A stretch of DNA of 64,000 nt from Allobosea caraganae. Its GTDB lineage: Bacteria; Pseudomonadota; Alphaproteobacteria; Rhizobiales; Beijerinckiaceae. This document shows, piece by piece, positions 17,511 through 28,801 of the stretch. Made by a program: the position numbers and the translations under genes. The notes under the pieces are model-generated. The model was not told the origin of the DNA. It saw only the letters and a program-made list of their open reading frames with translations, and made no database searches. Location: contig NZ_QQTO01000023.1 in NCBI RefSeq assembly GCF_003351345.1, forward strand, positions 1-64,000. Reading direction: 5' to 3'. The stretch's first letter is position 1, and every line of letters starts with the position of its first letter.

Positions 17511-18228
17511 CGCGGAAGGCTCCCACGAGTGCGCCCGAGAGCGCCCCGGTGATGATGAAGGCGTAGCCCTCGACCAGCTTGGCCGTGGCGAGCGCGACGA
17601 TGCCGGCGACGATCCAGGGCACCGCCGCGCGCCGGCCGCGCCAGAGCGGCACGATCATCGTCGCGAAGAAGATCGGCATGACCAGGTCGATGCCGTAGCG
17701 GCGCGGATCGGCGACGAGCGAGCCGAGCAGGTAGCCCGGCACGGTCGCAAGGACCCAGTTGATCCAGATGATGAACCCCGCGCCGACGAGCACGCCGAGA
17801 TCGCGACCGCCATCGGCATGGTAGCGCGTGCCGATCAGCCAGTTGGCATCGGTGAAGAAGAACAGGTGCAGCGCGTTGACGAGCCTGGGATAGGGCGCGA
17901 GCCAGGGCTGGAGCGAGGCGCCCTGCAGCACCATCCGCGCATTGACCGTGGCGGTGACGATCGCGAGCCCGGCGATGGCGCCCCAGCTCCATTCCGGCCG
18001 CCAGAGCTCGATGGCGACCAGTTGCGAGACGCCGGCATAAACGACGGCGCTCATCAGCACGGCTTCGAGCAGGCTCAAGCCCTTGGCCGAGGCCGCCGCA
18101 CCGAACGCGACCGCGAAGACCACGAGCCCCGGAATCAGGACCAGCGCCTTGCGGGCGCCGAGAAAGACGCCGTTCCAGGTCAGGACCGGGCGGAGCGTCC
18201 GCGGGGGCAATTCTTGCAGTGAGGACAT
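17497..18228 (-). CDS. azlC: AzlC-family branched-chain amino acid exporter
   Basis: 243 residues with about five to six membrane segments. Family marks: the GARKALVLIPGLVVFAVAFG start, SAVVYAGVSQLVAIEL, and FFFTDANWLIGTRYHADGG. It forms the large subunit with AzlD in exporters of branched-chain amino acids and analogues; the true substrate here is unknown. It is the first gene of a two-gene operon with azlD. Confidence 0.9.
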   Translation of the reverse strand: MSSLQELPPRTLRPVLTWNGVFLGARKALVLIPGLVVFAVAFGAAASAKGLSLLEAVLMSAVVYAGVSQLVAIELWRPEWSWGAIAGLAIVTATVNARMVLQGASLQPWLAPYPRLVNALHLFFFTDANWLIGTRYHADGGRDLGVLVGAGFIIWINWVLATVPGYLLGSLVADPRRYGIDLVMPIFFATMIVPLWRGRRAAVPWIVAGIVALATAKLVEGYAFIITGALSGALVGAFRDDRA

Positions 18229-18359
18229 GCTTCTTCCAAAGGCCTCGGCGACCCCAGGTCAACGCGTATCGGCGTCGCCTGCACATGAACCCGGCGCAGG
18301 ACGGCGGCAGCATCGAGGATCGTCGCGACAAGGCGCGGCAGCAAGACTAGGTTGCCGCC

Positions 18360-18968
18360 ATGATCTGGCTGACCTCCCCCGACGCGACCGCGCCCGCCCT
18401 CCCCGCCGCCTGGCTGATCGCCACGGGCAAGCAGCCCGCCAACCTGCAGGAGCGCTCGGAGCTGCGGCGCGGCACGGCGAAGCGGCTGGTCGCGCAGCAG
18501 TTCGGGCTGGAGCCCGGCAGCGTGAAGCTCGACCATGACGAGCGCGGGCGCCCGCTCCTCGCGCAGCCGGCCGGCACCGGCCTGCACCTCTCGCTGGCCA
18601 CGCGGGGCGGGCTGGTCGCGGTGGCGCTCGCCCATGGGCCGGTCGGCATCGATGTCGAGCGCATCGACCTTGCCACCGAGCCGCCGCTGGCGATGCTGCA
18701 TCCGCAGGAGCGTGAGGCCCTGCTGGCGCTGCCGGAATCGGCCCGGCCGCTTGCCTTCGCCCAGCTCTGGAGTGCGAAGGAGGCCTATGTGAAGGCGCTC
18801 GGCACCGGCTTCCTGCGCGCGCCCGAAAGCTTCGCGGTGCGGCTGCTCTCGACCGAGCGCTTCGAGGTCGCCGATCCGGAGGCGCCCGGCCTGGCGACCG
18901 GCGCCAGCCGCATCATCGAAAACGGCGGCCAGGGAAACCTGGCCGCCGCGATTGTGGTTCTCGCCTGA
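18360..18968 (+). CDS. 4'-phosphopantetheinyl transferase
   Basis: 202 residues, Sfp/Gsp-type. It loads the CoA-derived 4'-phosphopantetheine arm on a carrier-protein serine. Metal-binding motifs: GIDVERID around residues 97-104 and WSAKEAYVKALGTGF around 138-152. Most genomes use AcpS for fatty acid ACP, so this Sfp-type enzyme may serve a polyketide, peptide or lysine-type carrier protein not present in this window. It is convergent with terC (10-nt gap). Confidence 0.9.
   Translation: MIWLTSPDATAPALPAAWLIATGKQPANLQERSELRRGTAKRLVAQQFGLEPGSVKLDHDERGRPLLAQPAGTGLHLSLATRGGLVAVALAHGPVGIDVERIDLATEPPLAMLHPQEREALLALPESARPLAFAQLWSAKEAYVKALGTGFLRAPESFAVRLLSTERFEVADPEAPGLATGASRIIENGGQGNLAAAIVVLA
18924..18947 (-). 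terminator. Terminator of the terC pair inside the transferase gene end
   Basis: 10-bp perfect stem GGCGGCCAGG / CCTGGCCGCC with loop GAAA; on the minus strand it is followed by GTTTTCG. It lies within the last codons of the phosphopantetheinyl transferase gene, so the terminator and the coding sequence share the same bases. Confidence 0.65.
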
Positions 18969-18978
18969 TGCGAAAGGT

Positions 18979-19719
18979 TTAGCCGGGCTGGTCGACCGGC
19001 TTTTTCTTCAGCACGTAGCCCAGGGCGCAGACGAAGAGCGCCCCGATGATCGAGCCGACATAATGCGGCACGTCGGCCGGCCCGATGCCGAGCGGATTCT
19101 CGTCCTTCGGCACGATTTCGACCCAGGTCGGCATATTGACCTGCAGCCATTGCAGCACGGCGATGTCGCCGAGGATCATCTCGGCCGCGATCCAGCCCAG
19201 GAGCGCCGCGCCGATCCAGATCAGGATGGGGTAGCGCTCGATGATCGAGGTCAGGAGCTGCGCGCCCATGATGATCAGCGGGATGGAGAGCAAGAGGCCG
19301 AAGATGAACAGCTCGGGATGGCCCTTCGCCGCGCCGGCGATGGCGATGACGTTATCGAGGCTCATCACCGCGTCGGCGATCGCGATGGTGCGAACCGCCT
19401 TCCAGAGATTGTCGCTGGCCTCGATCTCGCCGTGGGATTCCTCCTCGCCCTTGGCAAGCTTGACGGCGATCCAGAACAGCAGGATGCCGCCGATCAGCTT
19501 GAGGTAGGGCACCCCGAGCAGTTGCGTCACGACCAGCGCAAAGGCGATGCGCAGGCCGACCGCGGCGCCCGCGCCGAGCCAGATGCCGAGCTTGCGCTTG
19601 TTCTCGGGCAGCGAACGGCAGGCGAGCGCGATCACGACCGCGTTGTCTCCGGACAGCAGCAGATCGATCCAGATGATCTGCAGCAGCGAAACCCAGAATT
19701 GGCTCGACGAGAAATCCAT
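18979..19719 (-). CDS. TerC-family membrane protein (second of a pair)
   Basis: 246 residues with about seven membrane segments. The two TerC signature stretches are present: LLSGDNAVVIALACRSLP near the N-terminus and DAVMSLDNVIAIAG in the middle, each with the acidic pair that likely binds a cation. TerC/YjbE/Alx proteins are linked to manganese efflux, tellurite resistance and membrane-protein metalation. It is 27 nt downstream of a close paralogue, the result of tandem duplication. I see no yybP-ykoY manganese riboswitch. Confidence 0.9.
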   Translation of the reverse strand: MDFSSSQFWVSLLQIIWIDLLLSGDNAVVIALACRSLPENKRKLGIWLGAGAAVGLRIAFALVVTQLLGVPYLKLIGGILLFWIAVKLAKGEEESHGEIEASDNLWKAVRTIAIADAVMSLDNVIAIAGAAKGHPELFIFGLLLSIPLIIMGAQLLTSIIERYPILIWIGAALLGWIAAEMILGDIAVLQWLQVNMPTWVEIVPKDENPLGIGPADVPHYVGSIIGALFVCALGYVLKKKPVDQPG

Positions 19720-19746
19720 CGCTTCGTTTTTCCCCTTGTTGGATGG

Positions 19747-20448
19747 TCAGGTGGCAGGATCGGGCTGACGCGACTTCAGCATGTAGCCGAGCCCGACGAC
19801 GAGCAGCGCGCCCAGGATGGCGGCCGGATAGTGCAGGTGCTCCAGGGTGGCGGCGCCAAAACGCTCGATCAGCCACGGATCGCTGTCGAACATCTCGCCG
19901 GCAACCCAGCCGAGCAGCGCCGCGCCGGCCCAGACCAGGATCGGGAAGCGCGTCAGCAAGGTGGTGATCAGCGAGGCGCCGAGCACGATCAGCGGGATCG
20001 AGATCAGGAGACCGAGGACCAGGAGCGGGATCGAGTCCTTGGCGACGGCGGCGATGGCCAGCACGTTGTCGAGGCTCATGACGATGTCGGCGATGGCGAC
20101 GGTCTGCACCGCCTTCCAGAGCTTGCTGCTGGCGGTGATCGAATCCTCGTCGCTCTCGCCGTCCTCGACGATGAGCTTGACGGCGATCCAGACCAGCAGG
20201 CCCGCGCCGATGATGTGCAGGAAGGGCGTGTTCAGCAGCGAGGCGATGGCCACCGTGAAGACGACGCGCAGCAGCACGGCGACGCCGGCACCGAGCGCGA
20301 TGCCCTTGTTGCGCTGCTCAGGCGCGAGCGCGCGGCAGGCGAGCGCGATCACGACCGCGTTGTCACCCGAGAGCACGATGTTGAGCGCGATGATCTGGAA
20401 GAGCTTTCCCCAGATCAGGGGGTCGGCGAAGGAGGTAACGAAATCCAT
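19747..20448 (-). CDS. TerC-family membrane protein (first of a pair)
   Basis: 233 residues, same fold as its downstream neighbour, with IVLSGDNAVVIALACRALAP and DIVMSLDNVLAIAAVA. Differences lie in the loop after helix 3 (VEDGESDEDS) and in the C-terminal tail. The pair has an ancestral tandem duplication; the copies now differ in acidic loop residues, which may mean different partners. The upstream gap to the ttuC-like gene is 68 nt, so readthrough from that transcript is possible. Confidence 0.9.
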   Translation of the reverse strand: MDFVTSFADPLIWGKLFQIIALNIVLSGDNAVVIALACRALAPEQRNKGIALGAGVAVLLRVVFTVAIASLLNTPFLHIIGAGLLVWIAVKLIVEDGESDEDSITASSKLWKAVQTVAIADIVMSLDNVLAIAAVAKDSIPLLVLGLLISIPLIVLGASLITTLLTRFPILVWAGAALLGWVAGEMFDSDPWLIERFGAATLEHLHYPAAILGALLVVGLGYMLKSRQPDPAT

Positions 20449-20516
20449 AGCCTGTTGCCTTTCGTAGTGCGTTTCCTGTTGCTTGACGGCGCCCCGGCGG
20501 GGAGCCGCCTCTCCAT

Positions 20517-21607
<1,091 letters not shown>

Positions 21608-21611
<4 letters not shown>

Positions 21612-22519
21612 GGGTTAGCTCCTAGAAAGGCCGTGAATTCGGCGGCGACGAGGTCAGGGACCTCTTCCGCCAGATAGTGCCCGCCCGGCAAGGCGTGGCC
21701 GCGCACATCCTGTGCACGCTGCCGCCAGAGCGCCAAGGGGTCGAAGCACCGGCCTATGATCCCGTTCGCGCCCCAGAGCGCGAGCAAGGGCTGCGAGAGC
21801 TTGCGCCCGCCATCCTCGTCGTCGTGGCGGATGTCGATCGTCGCGGCGGCGCGATAATCCTCGCAGCTGCCATGGATGGTCGCCGGGTCGGCAAAGCAGC
21901 GCAGGTAGTGGGCGAGGGCCTCGGGCGCGAAGGGCGTCAGGCCGGCCGAGCCGGAGCCGCATTTCTTGCGCCAATAGGCCTCCGGATCGGCGCAGATCAT
22001 GCGCTCAGGGAAGGGCGCGGGCTGGATCAGGAAGAACCAGTGCCAATAGGCGCGGGCGAAGGCGTCGCTGGTGTTGGCGTACATCTCGCGCGTCGGCGCA
22101 ATGTCGAGCGTGGCAAGCCTCGTGACGCGTTCGACATGGTCGAGCGCCAGGCGATGAGCGACGCGGGCGCCGCGATCATGGGCGCCAACGGCGAAGCTGT
22201 GATGCCCGAGCGCGCTCATCACCTCGGCCATGTCCTGCGCCATGGCGCGCTTGGAATAGGGCGAATGCTCCGCATCGGTCGGCGGCTTCTCGCTGTCGCC
22301 ATAGCCGCGCAGGTCGGCGCAGACCAGGGTGAAGCGGTCCTTCAGGCGCTCGGCGACCTTGTGCCAGAGCGCGTGCGTCTGCGGATAACCGTGCAGCAGG
22401 AGCAGCGCCGGCCCCTGCCCGCCGGTGCGCACGCGGATGCGCGCGCCGGACGTGGAGACGTCAAGCAGGCGGAAGCCGGGGAAGAGCGCGTCTTCGACGG
22501 GGCGTTCTGAGATGGTCAT
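21608..22519 (-). CDS. Alpha/beta hydrolase, fluoroacetate dehalogenase-like
   Basis: 303 residues from MTISERPVEDA. Haloacetate-dehalogenase features: nucleophile Asp115 in AHDRGAR (with Arg116 and Arg119 as carboxylate binders), His160-Trp161 in YWHWFFLIQPAP (halide pocket), the acid Asp139, Tyr222 and the general base His281 in GGHYLAEEVP. This set matches fluoroacetate dehalogenases, which hydrolyse C-F or C-Cl bonds of haloacetates to glycolate. The frame is open to 22597, but that extension has a stray hydrophobic stretch and lacks family similarity. It is first in a two-gene operon with ttuC-like. Confidence 0.85.
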
Positions 22520-22701
22520 CCAGACTAGCGATGCTGCAACAATCAGAAAGGCGATAGCCTGATTTATCAGCGATTGCGTGCGCGGATTATTACACAATCT
22601 GTATCAATAACGGGGGCAGGTTCAAGCAGCCGCAAACGTCGTTCTCAGATGGCGCAAAGCGCCTTCACCGTCATTGCGAGGAGCTGATCGGGAAAGCGCG
22701 G

Positions 22702-22866
22702 GGAACCCCTCCCCCTTGTGGGGAGGGGCAGGGGTGGGGGGCGAAAAGTCGGAGCGCTCGCTCCATCGCTTTCGGCCACCTGGATACAAGCGGCCGAGCA
22801 AGCAGCGGCGAACCCGGTCGCTCGCCCCCCATCCCCATACCCTTCCCCACAAGGGGGAAGGGAGGA
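22702..22866. repeat. Inverted-repeat element with CTCCCC/GGGGAG arms
   Basis: Left block CCCCTCCCCCTTGTGGGG with AGGGGTGGGGGGCG; right block CGCCCCCCATCCCC with CCTTCCCCACAAGGGGGAAGG. The outer pieces pair with each other, and each end is itself a hairpin. It fills the gap downstream of pheT. Confidence 0.75.
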
Positions 22867-22886
22867 GCTCTACCTTCGAGGCTAGT

Positions 22887-25310
22887 CTATCCGCGCAAGG
22901 CCGCGCCGTAGCGCTTGGCCATCTCGGCGACGATCTTGCCGCCGACGGCCTCGATCTCGGCATCGGTCAGGGTCTTCTCGACCGGCTGGAGCGTGACCGC
23001 GAGCGCGACCGACTTCTTGCCGGCCTCGACGCCCGGCCCCTCATAGAGGTCGAAGACCGCGACGTCGGAGATCAGGGCGCGGTCGGCATTCTGCGCCGTC
23101 TTCAGCATGTCGCCGGCCGCGACCTTGCCATCGACGATGAAGGCGAAGTCGCGCGTCACCGGCTGGAAGCCGGAGAGGTTGAGCTTCGGCTTGACCTTGG
23201 TCGGCTTGTACTTGGGCAGCGGCAGCGCATCGAGATGGATCTCGAAAGCGACGAGCGGGCCCTTGACGTCGAGCGCCTTCAGCACCTTCGGGTGGAGCTC
23301 GCCAAAGGTGCCGACCACGCCCTTGGGGCCGAATTGCAGCGTCGCCGAGCGGCCGGGATGGGCCCAGGCCGGGCCGCCGGCCACGATCTGAAGGCCGCCG
23401 ACGGGAATGCCGAGGCCGGAGAGCAAGGCCATCAGGTCGGCCTTGGCGTCGAAGGCATCGACCGGCTTCGCACCGCCATCCCAATGGCGGCCGACGCCCT
23501 CAAGCTTCGCAGTGCCGCGGCGCAGGCCGGCGGCGGCGATGAGCTGGCCTTCCGGCTCGTCGCTGTGGAAGACCTGTCCCACTTCGAACAGCGCGACATC
23601 ACCAAAGCCGCGATCGGCATTGGCCTGGGCCGAGCGGATCAGCCCCGGCAGCAGCGAGGGCCGCATGTCGGAGAGATCGGCCGCGATCGGGTTGGCGAGC
23701 GTCAGCTTGGGCGAGCCGCCGCCGAAGAGTTTTGCGGCATCATGCGAGATGAAGGACCAGGTCACGGCCTCGACCAGGCCACGGCTGGCGAGCAGGCGCT
23801 TGGCGGCGCGGGTGCGCTTCTGCAGCACTGTCAGGACCGGCTTGACCACCTCGGCCTTGATGCGCGGCAGCGGCGTCGACTCGACGCGGTCGAGCCCGGC
23901 TATGCGCAGGATCTCCTCGACGAGGTCGGTCTTGCCCTCGACATCGCTGCGCCAGGACGGCGCCGCGACCTTGACGCGCTCGCCGGCGCCCGAGACGTGG
24001 AAGCCGAGCGAGGTCAGCGCCAGCTTCATCTCGACCTGCGGCAGGTCGAGCCCGGTCAGGCGCTTGACCTCGGACCAGGGGAAATCGATGGCGCCGCTGG
24101 ATTCCGGGATATCGCCGGCGAAGACCATCTCGGAGGCCTCGCCGCCGCAGAGTTCGAGGATCATAGTCGTCGCGAGATCGAGGCCCGGCCGGCAGAAATC
24201 CGGGTCGATGCCGCGCTCGAAGCGGTAGCGCGCGTCCGAGTTGATGCCGAGCGCACGGCCGGAGCGGGCAATGTTCAGCGGGTCCCAGAGCGCGCTCTCG
24301 ACCAGCACGTCGACCGTGCTCTCGTCGCAGCCCGAGGCCTCACCACCCATGATGCCGGCGAGCGACTCGACGCCATGCTCATCAGCGATCACGACCTGCT
24401 CGTCGGTCAGCGTGTAGGTCTTGCCGTCGAGCGCGAGGATCTGCTCGCCCGCCCTGGCGCGGCGCACCGTGAGGTCGCCCTTGACCTTGGCCGCATCGAA
24501 GACGTGCAGCGGCCGGTTGCGGTCGAAGGTCATGAAATTGGTGATGTCGACCAGCGCATTGATCGGGCGCAGGCCGATGGCGCGCAGGCGGGCCTGCAGC
24601 CATTCCGGCGAGGGGCCGTTCTTGACGCCGCGCACGAGGCGCAGCGCGAAGGCCGGGCAGAGCTTCTTGTCTTCCTCGGCGAAGTCGAGCTTGACGCCGA
24701 CCGGGCACGGGAACGAGCCGCGCACCGGCTGGACCGGCGGCGTCTTCAGCTTGCCGAGGCCGGCGGCGGCGAGGTCGCGCGCCACGCCTGAAACGCCAAG
24801 CGCATCGGCGCGGTTCGGGGTCACCGCGATCTCGATCGTGGCGTCGTCGAGCCCGGCATAGACGGCGTAGGGCTGGCCGACCGGCGCATCGTCAGGCAGG
24901 TCGATGATGCCGTCATGGTCGTCGGAGAGCTGGAGCTCGGCCTCGGAGACCAGCATGCCGTTCGACTCGACGCCGCGGATGACGCCCTTGCCGAGCGTGA
25001 TGTCCTTGCCGGGGATGTAGGTGCCCGGCGGCGAGAACACGCCCTTCATGCCGGTGCGGGCATTGGGCGCGCCGCAGACGACCTGCACGGGCTCGCCGGA
25101 GCCGGTATCGACCAGGCAGACGCGCAGCCGATCGGCATTGGGATGCTGCTTCGCCTCGATGACATAGGCGATGGTGAAGGCAGACAGCGCCTTCGCCCTG
25201 TCCTCGACGCCTTCGACCTCGAGCCCGACGCGCGTCAGAGCCTCGGTGATGGCGTCGAGCGTGTCGGAGGTGTCGAGATGGTCCTTCAACCAGGACAAGG
25301 TGAACTTCAT
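22887..25310 (-). CDS. pheT: Phenylalanine--tRNA ligase beta subunit
   Basis: 807 residues, normal bacterial size. Order: N-terminal tRNA-binding (EMAP-type) domain (~40-150), B3/B4 editing region (~215-390), B5 domain (~400-475), a catalytically dead class II core, and a C-terminal anticodon-binding FDX-ACB domain (~715-807, [13 protein letters not shown]). With PheS it forms the alpha2-beta2 enzyme that charges tRNA-Phe and edits Tyr-tRNA. Its start overlaps the stop of the GT21-like gene by 4 nt, so it is translationally coupled to that gene rather than to pheS. Confidence 0.97.
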   Translation of the reverse strand: MKFTLSWLKDHLDTSDTLDAITEALTRVGLEVEGVEDRAKALSAFTIAYVIEAKQHPNADRLRVCLVDTGSGEPVQVVCGAPNARTGMKGVFSPPGTYIPGKDITLGKGVIRGVESNGMLVSEAELQLSDDHDGIIDLPDDAPVGQPYAVYAGLDDATIEIAVTPNRADALGVSGVARDLAAAGLGKLKTPPVQPVRGSFPCPVGVKLDFAEEDKKLCPAFALRLVRGVKNGPSPEWLQARLRAIGLRPINALVDITNFMTFDRNRPLHVFDAAKVKGDLTVRRARAGEQILALDGKTYTLTDEQVVIADEHGVESLAGIMGGEASGCDESTVDVLVESALWDPLNIARSGRALGINSDARYRFERGIDPDFCRPGLDLATTMILELCGGEASEMVFAGDIPESSGAIDFPWSEVKRLTGLDLPQVEMKLALTSLGFHVSGAGERVKVAAPSWRSDVEGKTDLVEEILRIAGLDRVESTPLPRIKAEVVKPVLTVLQKRTRAAKRLLASRGLVEAVTWSFISHDAAKLFGGGSPKLTLANPIAADLSDMRPSLLPGLIRSAQANADRGFGDVALFEVGQVFHSDEPEGQLIAAAGLRRGTAKLEGVGRHWDGGAKPVDAFDAKADLMALLSGLGIPVGGLQIVAGGPAWAHPGRSATLQFGPKGVVGTFGELHPKVLKALDVKGPLVAFEIHLDALPLPKYKPTKVKPKLNLSGFQPVTRDFAFIVDGKVAAGDMLKTAQNADRALISDVAVFDLYEGPGVEAGKKSVALAVTLQPVEKTLTDAEIEAVGGKIVAEMAKRYGAALRG

Positions 25311-26494
25311 GGCCGTCCGTCGCTTCTCAGATTGACAGGAGACAGGGTCGGGACGGCGTCGTTGAGTTCGTCCGCCCCATCCGTCTTGATCTTCATTTCA
25401 TTGCCGCGCCAGCTGACCTCGCCGGCGACGAAGGCATAGGCCCAGATGCCGGGAAAGAGGATGTCGCGTGCCAGCAGCGCCACCGGAAAGCGCCAGGAGA
25501 CGAACCAGCCGACGCCATAGGCCAGCAGCATCTCGCCGACATACCAGTGCAGCAGCACGAGTCCCACCGCCTGCCAGATCGCGAAGCCGAAGGCCGAGGC
25601 CGCGAAACCCGCGAGCACGCACGGGATCAGCGGCCCCGACAAGATTTCCGGCAGGAAGAAGGGCAGGAAGGTGACGCGGCGCAAGCGGGCCCAACGGAAC
25701 TGGCGCTGGACCACGTCATAGAGGCTGCGTTCGCCCAGCGGCTGCTCGAAGGGCTGGCCGACGAGGTGGACGTGTTTGCCGGCATTGCGCACCAGCTTGG
25801 TCGCGGCCGCGTCCTCGGCGATCTCGGCCGCGAGCGCGGCGATGCCGCCATTGGCGTCGAGGAAGGGCTTGTTCCAGAGCATCGACTTGCCCTGGGCGAA
25901 GCCGAAGCCGAGGGCCTCGCCGGCATATTGCCAGCGCGCCTGGAAGGTGTTGAGGAAGGCGCATTCGAGCTCGGCCCAGAAGCCGACCGGGCGTGAGCCG
26001 ACCGGCGTCGAGCAGACCAGCCCGGTATCGGGCCGCCACGACGCCATCAGCCGCTGGATGTAGGCCTTCGGCATCAGCACGTTGGAATCGGCGAGGATGA
26101 CCCACTCGCTCGTCGCCTCGTCCCAGCCCTTGACGCAGTTGTTGAGCTTGGGATTGGCGCTGACGGCGACATCGCCAACGATCAGCCGCAGCTTCTCAGT
26201 GCCGTATTCGGCGATCAGTTCGTTGACCAGCGGCACGATCGGGTCATTGCCATCGGCGACGCAGATGATCGTCTGGTAGCGGGGATAATCGAGCACCAGG
26301 CCGGAGCTCAGCGTCTCCCGGCTGAAGGCTTCGAGGCCGCGCACCGGGCGCACGATCGTCACTGGCGGCAGTTGGTCGAGCAGGGCCGAGCCCTTCTCGC
26401 GCCGGCGCAGGCGCCAATAGGTGATGGCCAGGCAGACGAGATTCATCACGACCATGAAGGCCGCGACCGAACCTGCCCATTGCGCCCCGCTCAT
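25307..26494 (-). CDS. Ceramide glucosyltransferase-like GT2/GT21 membrane enzyme
   Basis: 395 residues. N-terminal membrane helix (~8-27), a GT-A domain with the D1 site VADGND, D2 ILADSN, D3 [11 protein letters not shown] and the [11 protein letters not shown] acceptor signature, then about three C-terminal membrane helices. This D1-D2-D3-(Q/R)XXRW pattern is typical of ceramide glucosyltransferases and of the hopanoid-type HpnI. It probably transfers a sugar to a lipid at the inner membrane, with glucosyl-, galactosyl- or glucuronosyl donors possible. It lies between pheS and pheT, with 28 nt after the pheS side and a 4-nt overlap with pheT. Confidence 0.85.
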   Translation of the reverse strand: MSGAQWAGSVAAFMVVMNLVCLAITYWRLRRREKGSALLDQLPPVTIVRPVRGLEAFSRETLSSGLVLDYPRYQTIICVADGNDPIVPLVNELIAEYGTEKLRLIVGDVAVSANPKLNNCVKGWDEATSEWVILADSNVLMPKAYIQRLMASWRPDTGLVCSTPVGSRPVGFWAELECAFLNTFQARWQYAGEALGFGFAQGKSMLWNKPFLDANGGIAALAAEIAEDAAATKLVRNAGKHVHLVGQPFEQPLGERSLYDVVQRQFRWARLRRVTFLPFFLPEILSGPLIPCVLAGFAASAFGFAIWQAVGLVLLHWYVGEMLLAYGVGWFVSWRFPVALLARDILFPGIWAYAFVAGEVSWRGNEMKIKTDGADELNDAVPTLSPVNLRSDGRP

Positions 26495-26522
26495 CCCCGT
26501 CCTCCTGCGCTGCTTCAGCCGA

Positions 26523-27605
26523 TCACGAGGTCAGCCCGCCGGCCAGCGTCGGCAGGTCGAGCGGGCGGAAGCCGTAATGCGAGAGCCAGCGGACATCCGC
26601 CTCGAAGAAGGGGCGCAGGTCCGGCACGCCGTATTTGAGCATGGCGATGCGGTCGATGCCCATGCCCCAGGCAAAGCCCTGGTAGACGTCCGGGTCGAGC
26701 CCGCAATTCCTGAGCACGTTCGGGTGGACCATGCCGCAGCCCAGGATCTCCAGCCAATCCTCGCCCTCGCCGAAGCGGATCTCGCCGCCCTTGCGCGAGC
26801 ACTGGATGTCGACCTCGGCCGAAGGCTCGGTGAAGGGGAAGAAGGACGGGCGGAAGCGCATCTTGACGCCCTCGACCTCGAAGAACGCCTTGCAGAACTC
26901 CTCCAGCACCCATTTCATATGGCCGAAATGGGCCTTCTTCTCGATCACCAGCCCCTCGACCTGATGGAACATCGGAGTGTGGGTCTGGTCGGAATCCATC
27001 CGGTAGGTCCGGCCCGGGCAGACGACGCGGATCGGCGGCTCCTGCGCGATCATCGTCCTGATCTGCACCGGCGAGGTATGGGTGCGCAGCAGCTTGCGCT
27101 CGCCATTGGCGTCGGGCGCGAAGAAGAAGGTGTCGTGCATCTCGCGGGCCGGGTGGCCGACGGGGAAGTTCAGCTTGGTGAAGTTGAGGTCGTCGGTCTC
27201 GACATCCGGGCCTTCCGCGATGGCGAAGCCCATGTCGCCGAAGATCGCGGTGATCTCGTCGATGACCTGGCTGATCGGGTGGATGCGGCCGCGCGCCTCC
27301 GGCCCCTCGCGCACCGGCAGCGAGATGTCGATGCGCTCGGAAGCCAGGCGCGCGTCGAGCGCGGCTTCGCCGAGCGCGTCCTTGCGCTCGCCCAGCGCCG
27401 TCTGGACGCGGTCGCGCAGGCCGTTGATCAGCGGGCCCTTCTCCTTGCGCTCGTCCGGCGTCATCGCGCCCAGCGTCTTCAGCAGCGCGGAGACCGAGCC
27501 TGCCTTGCCGAGCGCGGCGATGCGCAATTGCTCGAGCGCGGCCTCGTCCTGCGCGGCGGCGATCTCACTGAGGAGCGTGTCGCTGAGGGTATCGATCTCG
27601 TTCAT
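26523..27605 (-). CDS. pheS: Phenylalanine--tRNA ligase alpha subunit
   Basis: 360 residues, the catalytic subunit. It has an N-terminal coiled coil (1-90), class II motif 2 region ([19 protein letters not shown]) and motif 3 ([19 protein letters not shown]). The Ala/Gly-type pocket around [14 protein letters not shown] is normal. The ATG at 27605 begins [12 protein letters not shown]; an in-frame start at 27632 is possible. The gene order pheS-GT-pheT departs from the usual adjacent pair. Confidence 0.97.
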   Translation of the reverse strand: MNEIDTLSDTLLSEIAAAQDEAALEQLRIAALGKAGSVSALLKTLGAMTPDERKEKGPLINGLRDRVQTALGERKDALGEAALDARLASERIDISLPVREGPEARGRIHPISQVIDEITAIFGDMGFAIAEGPDVETDDLNFTKLNFPVGHPAREMHDTFFFAPDANGERKLLRTHTSPVQIRTMIAQEPPIRVVCPGRTYRMDSDQTHTPMFHQVEGLVIEKKAHFGHMKWVLEEFCKAFFEVEGVKMRFRPSFFPFTEPSAEVDIQCSRKGGEIRFGEGEDWLEILGCGMVHPNVLRNCGLDPDVYQGFAWGMGIDRIAMLKYGVPDLRPFFEADVRWLSHYGFRPLDLPTLAGGLTS

Positions 27606-27662
27606 GCCTGATCTGGTCCGTTTGCGAGGCATCTTCTAGGGTGTCGCCAGCGTCGATGCTAG

Positions 27663-27709
27663 AGCCTGATGCCGAAAAGTGCGCAGCGGTTTTCGGACGA
27701 CATCAGGCT
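27663..27709. repeat. Dispersed palindromic element, copy 3
   Basis: End arms AGCCTGATG / CATCAGGCT with inner CCGAAAAGTGCG and GCGGTTTTCGG. It is near-identical in its core to the copy at 36663-36713, in the opposite orientation. Confidence 0.85.
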
Positions 27710-27737
27710 TAAAGCCTTTGATGCGAGACCGATTCAC

Positions 27738-27762
27738 GCTTCAAGTCGATCCGACTTGAAGC
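27738..27762. repeat. Short perfect hairpin (AAGTCGnnnCGACTT type)
   Basis: 11-bp perfect arms GCTTCAAGTCG / CGACTTGAAGC with a 3-nt loop ATC. A related hairpin is at 59733-59758. It lies 29 nt past a palindromic element, upstream of the LOG gene, and there is no T-run. Confidence 0.7.
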
Positions 27763-27935
27763 GATCGGGCTCGCGGGCAATCGCGCTGGCAAAGCATCGC
27801 AGGCGGGCCGATTCCGCGCCCAACGCGCTTCATGACCTCAACATCGTGACAATCCCGTCTCAACGACAGCGTGAGGCGACAGCACGGTGCTGATCCGGCT
27901 ATCCAGAACGCGGCGACGACGGAGACTCACGGCCC

Positions 27936-28697
27936 ATGCGCGACAACTCAGCCCAGAAGAACTCCCCCTCCTACCGCCTCGCCGCACAGGACCCCGACTT
28001 CATCCTCGGCGATTCGACGCGCGGGGCGCGCTTCATGCTCGAATATCAGAAGGCGGAGGATGCGCTGAGGGCGCGCGGCATCGTCTCGACCATCGTCGTG
28101 TTCGGCTCGGCGCGGGTGCGCGAGGGCAATCCCTGGTACGAGGCTGCGCGCGCGTTCGGGCGGCTCGCCTCGGAGCGCGGCGGCGCGCTCGCCTCGGGCG
28201 AGGCCGGGCGCTACCACGTCATCGCCACCGGCGGCGGCCCCGGCATCATGGAGGCCGCCAATCGCGGCGCGACCGAAGCCGGCGCCGTGACGATCGGCTT
28301 CAACATCACCTTGCCGCACGAGCAGGACCCCAATGCCTGGTCGACGCCGGACCTGACCTTCCGCTTCCATTATTTCGCGATGCGCAAGATGCATCTGGCG
28401 ATGAGGGCGGCGGCGCTGGTCGTCTTCCCCGGCGGCTTCGGCACGCTCGACGAGCTCTTCGAGATCATGACGCTGGTGCAGACCGGCAAGATGCCGCCGC
28501 TGCCGATCGTGCTCTACGACAAGGCCTATTGGCAGGGCCTCATCAAGCTCGACGCGATGCAGGCGGCCGGCTTCATCCGGCCCGAGGACCTCTCGCTCTT
28601 CCGCTACGCCGACACGCCCGAGGCGGCCTATGACTGCATCGTCGAGCGCGCCGGCGACGGCTGGGCGCCGCATCCCAACGGCAGCGTGCAGACGTGA
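27936..28697 (+). CDS. LOG-family (TIGR00730) protein
   Basis: 253 residues, Rossmann-like fold. The lysine-decarboxylase-like motif PGGFGTLDELFE is present together with GGGPGIMEAANRGA. LOG proteins remove ribose-5-phosphate from cytokinin nucleotides in plants and related bacteria, and in many bacteria cleave nucleoside monophosphates such as AMP. The signature residues are intact, so it is probably active; which nucleotide is used is not evident. It is a lone gene, preceded by repeats and followed by a shared terminator. Confidence 0.9.
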   Translation: MRDNSAQKNSPSYRLAAQDPDFILGDSTRGARFMLEYQKAEDALRARGIVSTIVVFGSARVREGNPWYEAARAFGRLASERGGALASGEAGRYHVIATGGGPGIMEAANRGATEAGAVTIGFNITLPHEQDPNAWSTPDLTFRFHYFAMRKMHLAMRAAALVVFPGGFGTLDELFEIMTLVQTGKMPPLPIVLYDKAYWQGLIKLDAMQAAGFIRPEDLSLFRYADTPEAAYDCIVERAGDGWAPHPNGSVQT

Positions 28698-28748
28698 GTG
28701 GCAGCGTCCGATAGGCTTCAAGCTGAAGCAAGTTCGTGCAAAAAAGAA

Positions 28749-28774
28749 AAAGGCCGGCGTTTCCGCCGGCCTTT
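28749..28774. terminator. Bidirectional terminator between the LOG gene and rplT
   Basis: 11-bp stem AAAGGCCGGCG / CGCCGGCCTTT with a 4-nt loop, flanked by an A-run on the left and a T-run on the right, so it can act on both convergent transcripts. Confidence 0.9.
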
Positions 28775-28801
28775 TTCAAACTCAATCTCAGCGAAAACCG
28801 C

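Noticed and set aside
20449-20516. Possible yybP-ykoY manganese riboswitch before terC
   Set aside because: The gap is only 68 nt and lacks the conserved loop sequences of that riboswitch.
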